Below are positions 12,649-16,399 of a stretch of DNA of 16,399 bases, in pieces. The position numbers and the translations under genes were made by a program. Below the pieces are notes generated by a model. That model worked only from the letters and a program-made list of their open reading frames with translations, was not told the origin of the DNA and ran no database searches. The stretch is from Holophagaceae bacterium. Its GTDB lineage: Bacteria > Acidobacteriota > Holophagae > Holophagales > Holophagaceae. Within the stretch, counting starts at the first letter, position 1. Every line of letters starts with the position of its first letter. Location: the NCBI GenBank assembly GCA_003158505.1, contig PMJK01000018.1, positions 1 to 16,399 on the forward strand, read 5' to 3'.

Positions 12649-15600
12649 ATGAGGTCCCTGAAGTCTGTGTTGAAGGCCTTCTTCGTACTGTCCGCAACCA
12701 TCTTCTTCTACCTCGGTTGCGGCGGTGGACACAGCTCGCCTCCACCGACCGTGGCGCCCACCATCACCACCCAGCCTGCGAACCAGACGGTGCTGGAAGG
12801 GGTCGCGGTCACCTTCAGCGTGGTGGCCTCGGGCACTGAGCCGCTCAGCTACCAGTGGAACAAGGGCGGGGCCGCCATCACCGGCGCCACCTCGGCCAGC
12901 TACACCACACCCGCTACCGTGGCGGCCACTGACAATGGCACCACCTTCACCGTGACTGTCAGCAACTCCGCGGGGAGCGTCATCAGCAGCGCTGCAACGC
13001 TGACTGTACATTCCACTCCGGCCATCGCCAGCTTCACGGCCACACCGGCGATCGTGACGGCCGGGGGCAGCGCCACCCTCGCGTTCTCATTCACGGGCGG
13101 CACGGGCACCATCGACAATAATGTGGGTACTGTCACTAGCGGCACCAATAAGAGCGTGACGCCCGTGGCCACCACCACCTACACCCTGACGGTGGACAAC
13201 GGCTTCGGCCTCACCAAGACTGCCACCGCCACCGTGACCGTGGCGCCCCTCCCTGTACAGCCCACCATTGCTGTGCCCCCGACGGTGACTGCCGCCAAGG
13301 CGGGGCTTACGGCCTCCGTGACCGCCCAGACAGGCATGACCTATTCCTGGACCCTCTCCGGTGGAACCATAACCGCAGGGCAGGGTACGACCCAGGTCAC
13401 CTTCTCCGCTGGTGTCGTAGGAACGGCGATCCTGAGCTGTACGGCCACCAACGCGGCCGGGGCCACAGCCTTCACATCCATGAATGTGACGGTGGTGGCG
13501 GCGCCCGTGGCCACAAGCCTCGCGGCCACCACGACCACGCCGCTCTATGGGGCCACCGTGACTCTGACGCCCACCTTCTCAGGTGGCATGGGAGTGCTCG
13601 ACCACAGCATCGGTACCGTGAACAACGGCCAGGGCTACACAACCCCCCCCCTCGCCACGACCACCACCTACACCCTGACCGTGACCAATTTGGCGGGTGA
13701 TACCGCCACTGCGTCCGTCACGGTGACGCCGCAAACGGTGTCCATCAGCGCCGTCACGCCGGCCAACCCGACCATCACCGCGAGCACCAGCCAGGCCTTC
13801 AGCAGCACGGTGAGCGGCGCCTTCAATAGCGCCATCATCTGGACTACGACGGGGAGCGCCGGCTCCTGGTCCGGCTCCACCTGGACGGCGCCCGCCACGG
13901 CGGGCACCTACACCATCACGGCCATCTGTGTGGTGGACGGCACCAAGACCGCCAGCACCACCGTGACCGTGGCGCCTGTCCCAGTGACGCCTATCATCAC
14001 GGCGACTGGCACCGTGACGACCGGAAAGACCGGCCTGACGGCCTCCGTGACCGCCCAGGCCAGCATGAGCTACGCGTGGAGCCTCTCCAGCGGTTCCATC
14101 ACCGCGGGGCAGGGGACCACCCAGATCACCTACACCGCCGGTGCCGTGGGCACCACCACGGTGAACTGCACGGTCACCAATGCGGCGGGCCTTTCGGCCG
14201 CGCCAGGCACGTCTTCGGAAAACGTGGTGGCAGCGCCCGTGGCCACGAGCCTCGTGGCCAGCACGACCACGCCGCTCTATGGCGCCCCCGTGACCCTGAC
14301 GCCCACCTTCTCGGGCGGGACGGGTAGCGTGAGCAGCGGCATTGGCACCGTGACCAGCGGCACCGTCTACCTCACGGTGCCCCTCACCGCGGTCACCACC
14401 TATACCCTGACGGTTACTAATGCCGCAAATGACACGGCGACCACATCTACCACGGTGACGCCGCAGACGGTGTCCGTGAGCGCTGTCACGCCGGCCAACC
14501 CGACCATCACCGCGAGCACCAGCCAGGCATTCAGCAGCACGGTGAACGGCGCCGCCAACAGCTCCATCACCTGGTCTGCGTCGGGGAGCGCTGGCTCCTG
14601 GATTGGAGCCACCTGGACGGCTCCCGCCACGGCAGGCACCTATACCATCACGGCCACCAGCGGGGCGGACGGCACCAAGTCCGCCAGCACCACCGTAACC
14701 GTGGCGCCCGTCCCTGTGACGCCCATCGTCACCGCGCCTGCGAACGCAACCACCAGCAAGGCGGGCTACACAGCCTCAGTGCCACCACAGACGGGGATGA
14801 GCTACACCTGGGCCCTCGTCAATGGAACCATCACCGCAGGGCAGGGAACGACCCAGATCACCTTCACAGCCGGTGCCGTGGGCACTACCACGGTGAGCTG
14901 CGCTGTGACTAACGCGGCGGGCGCCTCGTCCATGGCCGGCACGTTCTCGGTGAACGTGGTGGCCGCTCCTGTGGCGACCAGCTTGGTGGCCACCCCGAGC
15001 AACAACCCGCTCTATGGCGCCACCGTGACCCTGACGCCCACCTTCTCAGGTGGGACGGGAGTCGTCGACCATGGCATCGGCACCGTGATCACCGGCACGG
15101 GCTACCCCACGGCCACCATCACCACGGCCACCACCTACACCCTGACCGTGACCAATGGGGCGGGTGATACCGCCATTGCACCCGTCACGGTGACGCCGCA
15201 GACGGTGACGATGTCGGCGATCAGCCCGGCGACGGCCAATGTGACGGTGTTCAGCCCGCAGGGTTTCGGCGGCGCCGTGGTGACCAACGCGGTGAACACC
15301 GCGGTCACCTGGAGCGTGGACGGCGTGCCTGGCGGCAATGTCACTGTAGGCCTGATCACCGGTGCGGGCGTCTACTCGGCCAGCGCCATCGGCACGCACA
15401 CCATCAAGGCGACGGCCGCTGCCGATGGGACGACCAACCAGACAGCCACCGTGACGGTGTATGGCATTCCTGTGGCAGGCGGCCTCGCGGCAGCCAAGAA
15501 CCCGATCACGACAGGTACCGCGACCACGGTCACGCCGACCTTCTCCAACGGGGCGGCCACCATCGGGACTGGCGGTATCGGCACTTCGGATGTGACAGCC

Positions 15601-16399
15601 TTGGCGACCAATGGCATTGCCGTGTCCACGGGCAACCTCTCCTCGACCACGACCTTCACCCTGACCGTGACCAACGGGGCCGGGGCCAAGGCCTCCACCA
15701 CGGTCACCGTGACCACGGTGGCGGCGGCCACGGCCTCGATTGCGGCCAGCACGACCTCTCCGTCTTATGGGGATACCACCGTGACGGTCACGCCGACCTT
15801 CGCGGGGCAGGCCTCGGCGATGGTGGGCACCAGCCAGGGCGGTAACGACATCAGCGCCAGCCCGACCTCGGGCGCGGCCATCGGGGTCCAGATCGGCGGT
15901 TTCACCGTCGCCAGGACCTACTGGGTGCGGGCCACGAACAGCGCTGGGGATTCTGTGGATAACAGCATCCTGGTGACGCCGAAGACGGTGACGATGTCGG
16001 CGGTCAGCCCGGCGACGGCCAACGTGACCGTGGGCAACACGCAGAGCTTCGGCGGCGCCGTGGTGACCAACGCGGTGAATACCGCGGTCACCTGGAGCGT
16101 GGATGGCGTGGTTGGCGGCAATGCCGCCGTGGGGACGATCAGCGGTGTGGGCCTCTACACGGCTGGAAGCACCACCGGCGCGCACACCATCAGGGCGACG
16201 GCCACTGCCGATGGGACGACTAACCAGACAGCCACCATGACAGTGGTGCCGGCGCCAACCGGAACCTTTGTGGCCAGCACGTTGACGCCTGGCTACAAGG
16301 CCACCAACGTGACGGTCACCCCAACCTGGAGTGGCGGCACGACTTCAGCCACGGTGGGAACCATTGCGGGTGGCACCGACATCAGCGCCGCTGCGGCGA
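12649..16399 (+). CDS. Giant Ig-like-repeat lipoprotein, 3' end beyond window
   Basis: At least 1250 codons without a stop, open at the right edge. GGAGG lies 5 bases before the ATG. The N terminus MRSLKSVLKAFFVLSATIFF ends in a lipobox-like YLGC with C24 lipidated, followed by GGGHSSPPP. Residues about 37-120 form a classical Ig-like domain (TITTQPANQTVLEG, YQWNKGGAAITGA, FTVTVSNSAGSV). The rest is Thr/Ala/Gly/Val-rich beta modules of three kinds: A (AGLTASVTAQ, SWTLSGGTITAGQGTTQ), B (TPLYGATVTLTPTFSGG, TTYTLTVTN) and C (ANPTITASTSQAFSS, TWTAPATAGTYTITA). The order is Ig-B-ABC-ABC-ABC'-B-B-C'-B and continues. Such domains build extracellular stalks for adhesion or surface structures; a catalytic or binding head may lie downstream. 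Cysteines are few. Function beyond a surface or periplasmic structural role is unknown. Confidence 0.88.
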   Translation, partial: MRSLKSVLKAFFVLSATIFFYLGCGGGHSSPPPTVAPTITTQPANQTVLEGVAVTFSVVASGTEPLSYQWNKGGAAITGATSASYTTPATVAATDNGTTFTVTVSNSAGSVISSAATLTVHSTPAIASFTATPAIVTAGGSATLAFSFTGGTGTIDNNVGTVTSGTNKSVTPVATTTYTLTVDNGFGLTKTATATVTVAPLPVQPTIAVPPTVTAAKAGLTASVTAQTGMTYSWTLSGGTITAGQGTTQVTFSAGVVGTAILSCTATNAAGATAFTSMNVTVVAAPVATSLAATTTTPLYGATVTLTPTFSGGMGVLDHSIGTVNNGQGYTTPPLATTTTYTLTVTNLAGDTATASVTVTPQTVSISAVTPANPTITASTSQAFSSTVSGAFNSAIIWTTTGSAGSWSGSTWTAPATAGTYTITAICVVDGTKTASTTVTVAPVPVTPIITATGTVTTGKTGLTASVTAQASMSYAWSLSSGSITAGQGTTQITYTAGAVGTTTVNCTVTNAAGLSAAPGTSSENVVAAPVATSLVASTTTPLYGAPVTLTPTFSGGTGSVSSGIGTVTSGTVYLTVPLTAVTTYTLTVTNAANDTATTSTTVTPQTVSVSAVTPANPTITASTSQAFSSTVNGAANSSITWSASGSAGSWIGATWTAPATAGTYTITATSGADGTKSASTTVTVAPVPVTPIVTAPANATTSKAGYTASVPPQTGMSYTWALVNGTITAGQGTTQITFTAGAVGTTTVSCAVTNAAGASSMAGTFSVNVVAAPVATSLVATPSNNPLYGATVTLTPTFSGGTGVVDHGIGTVITGTGYPTATITTATTYTLTVTNGAGDTAIAPVTVTPQTVTMSAISPATANVTVFSPQGFGGAVVTNAVNTAVTWSVDGVPGGNVTVGLITGAGVYSASAIGTHTIKATAAADGTTNQTATVTVYGIPVAGGLAAAKNPITTGTATTVTPTFSNGAATIGTGGIGTSDVTALATNGIAVSTGNLSSTTTFTLTVTNGAGAKASTTVTVTTVAAATASIAASTTSPSYGDTTVTVTPTFAGQASAMVGTSQGGNDISASPTSGAAIGVQIGGFTVARTYWVRATNSAGDSVDNSILVTPKTVTMSAVSPATANVTVGNTQSFGGAVVTNAVNTAVTWSVDGVVGGNAAVGTISGVGLYTAGSTTGAHTIRATATADGTTNQTATMTVVPAPTGTFVASTLTPGYKATNVTVTPTWSGGTTSATVGTIAGGTDISAAAA
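13240..15456 (+). repeat. Three tandem copies of a ~730-bp A-B-C module
   Basis: Landmark GTGGCGCC...CCTGT recurs at 13240, 13969 and 14701, giving units of 729, 732 and 756 bp (243, 244 and 252 codons). Each unit encodes one A, one B and one C Ig-like module. Units one and two are closely alike throughout; the third keeps A and B but carries a different C module (C'). Length differences are all multiples of three, so the frame is kept. Confidence 0.85.
15190..15477 (+). repeat. C' module, first copy
   Basis: This stretch recurs 783 bp downstream (15973-16246). Both encode VTMSA(I/V)SPATANVTV, then FGGAVVTNAVNTAVTWSVDG and ADGTTNQTAT. The 60 bases from 15268 match those from 16051 with only two differences (gaacacc/gaatacc and gacggc/gatggc), both silent third-position changes. 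Confidence 0.85.
15973..16246 (+). repeat. C' module, second copy
   Basis: Partner of 15190-15477 at a distance of 783 bp, in the same reading frame. The centre is almost identical at DNA level while the ends (FSPQG versus GNTQS; SAIG versus GSTTGA) differ by substitutions and a small in-frame insertion. Confidence 0.85.

Noticed and set aside
15046..16185. 379-codon minus-strand frame, rich in Arg, His and Gly
   Set aside because: Antisense shadow of the Ig-repeat gene; its repetition simply mirrors the plus-strand repeats.

Overview
The window looks like a chromosomal segment of a GC-rich, Gram-negative, didermal bacterium. A Kdo transferase (LPS core), two lipoproteins with clear lipoboxes, MurC and an FtsX-type division protein support this. 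The mix of a DUF4388 protein, a receiver fused to an anti-sigma-type ATPase, and a very long lipoprotein of Ig-like repeats resembles Acidobacteriota (Holophaga/Geothrix-like), but that placement is inference from general knowledge, not from a search. I see no rRNA, tRNA, CRISPR array, transposase or phage gene.

Layout. (1) 2-2038, plus strand: 3' part of waaA, then a receiver-HATPase regulator, closed by a double stem-loop at 2061-2119 that can stop transcription from both sides. (2) 2139-4100, minus strand: a compact operon ribBX - cyclic-nucleotide-binding protein - trxA. The ribB gene carries a degenerate GTP cyclohydrolase II domain without its zinc cysteines. (3) 4212-7347, plus strand: DUF4388 protein, secreted lipoprotein, ftsX, packed closely; lipoprotein and ftsX overlap through GTGA. 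(4) 7355-10262, minus strand: murC - ubiX - remnant of a PfkB-family sugar kinase - secreted protein of unknown function, with gaps or overlaps of a few bases. (5) 10472-11314, plus strand: exported protein of unknown function, facing (6) a diacylglycerol-kinase-family lipid kinase (11400-12374, minus) across a stem-loop. (7) 12649 to the window end, plus strand: at least 1250 codons of an Ig-like-repeat lipoprotein that is open at the right edge. It begins with one Ig domain followed by A-B-C modules repeated with a period of about 730 bp.

Functional themes are envelope building (waaA, murC, ftsX, lipid kinase, lipoproteins), cofactor metabolism (3,4-dihydroxy-2-butanone 4-phosphate for riboflavin; prenylated FMN by UbiX), redox (thioredoxin) and signalling (receiver-ATPase, cyclic nucleotide sensor, DUF4388). 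The least ordinary items are the RibB with a dead RibA-like domain, the kinase remnant that appears to join the two ends of a PfkB protein in frame, a perfect 26-bp tandem palindrome in the lipid kinase upstream region, and the modular repeat lipoprotein. No intergenic stretch exceeds 300 bases; the longest are 12375-12648 and 10263-10471.
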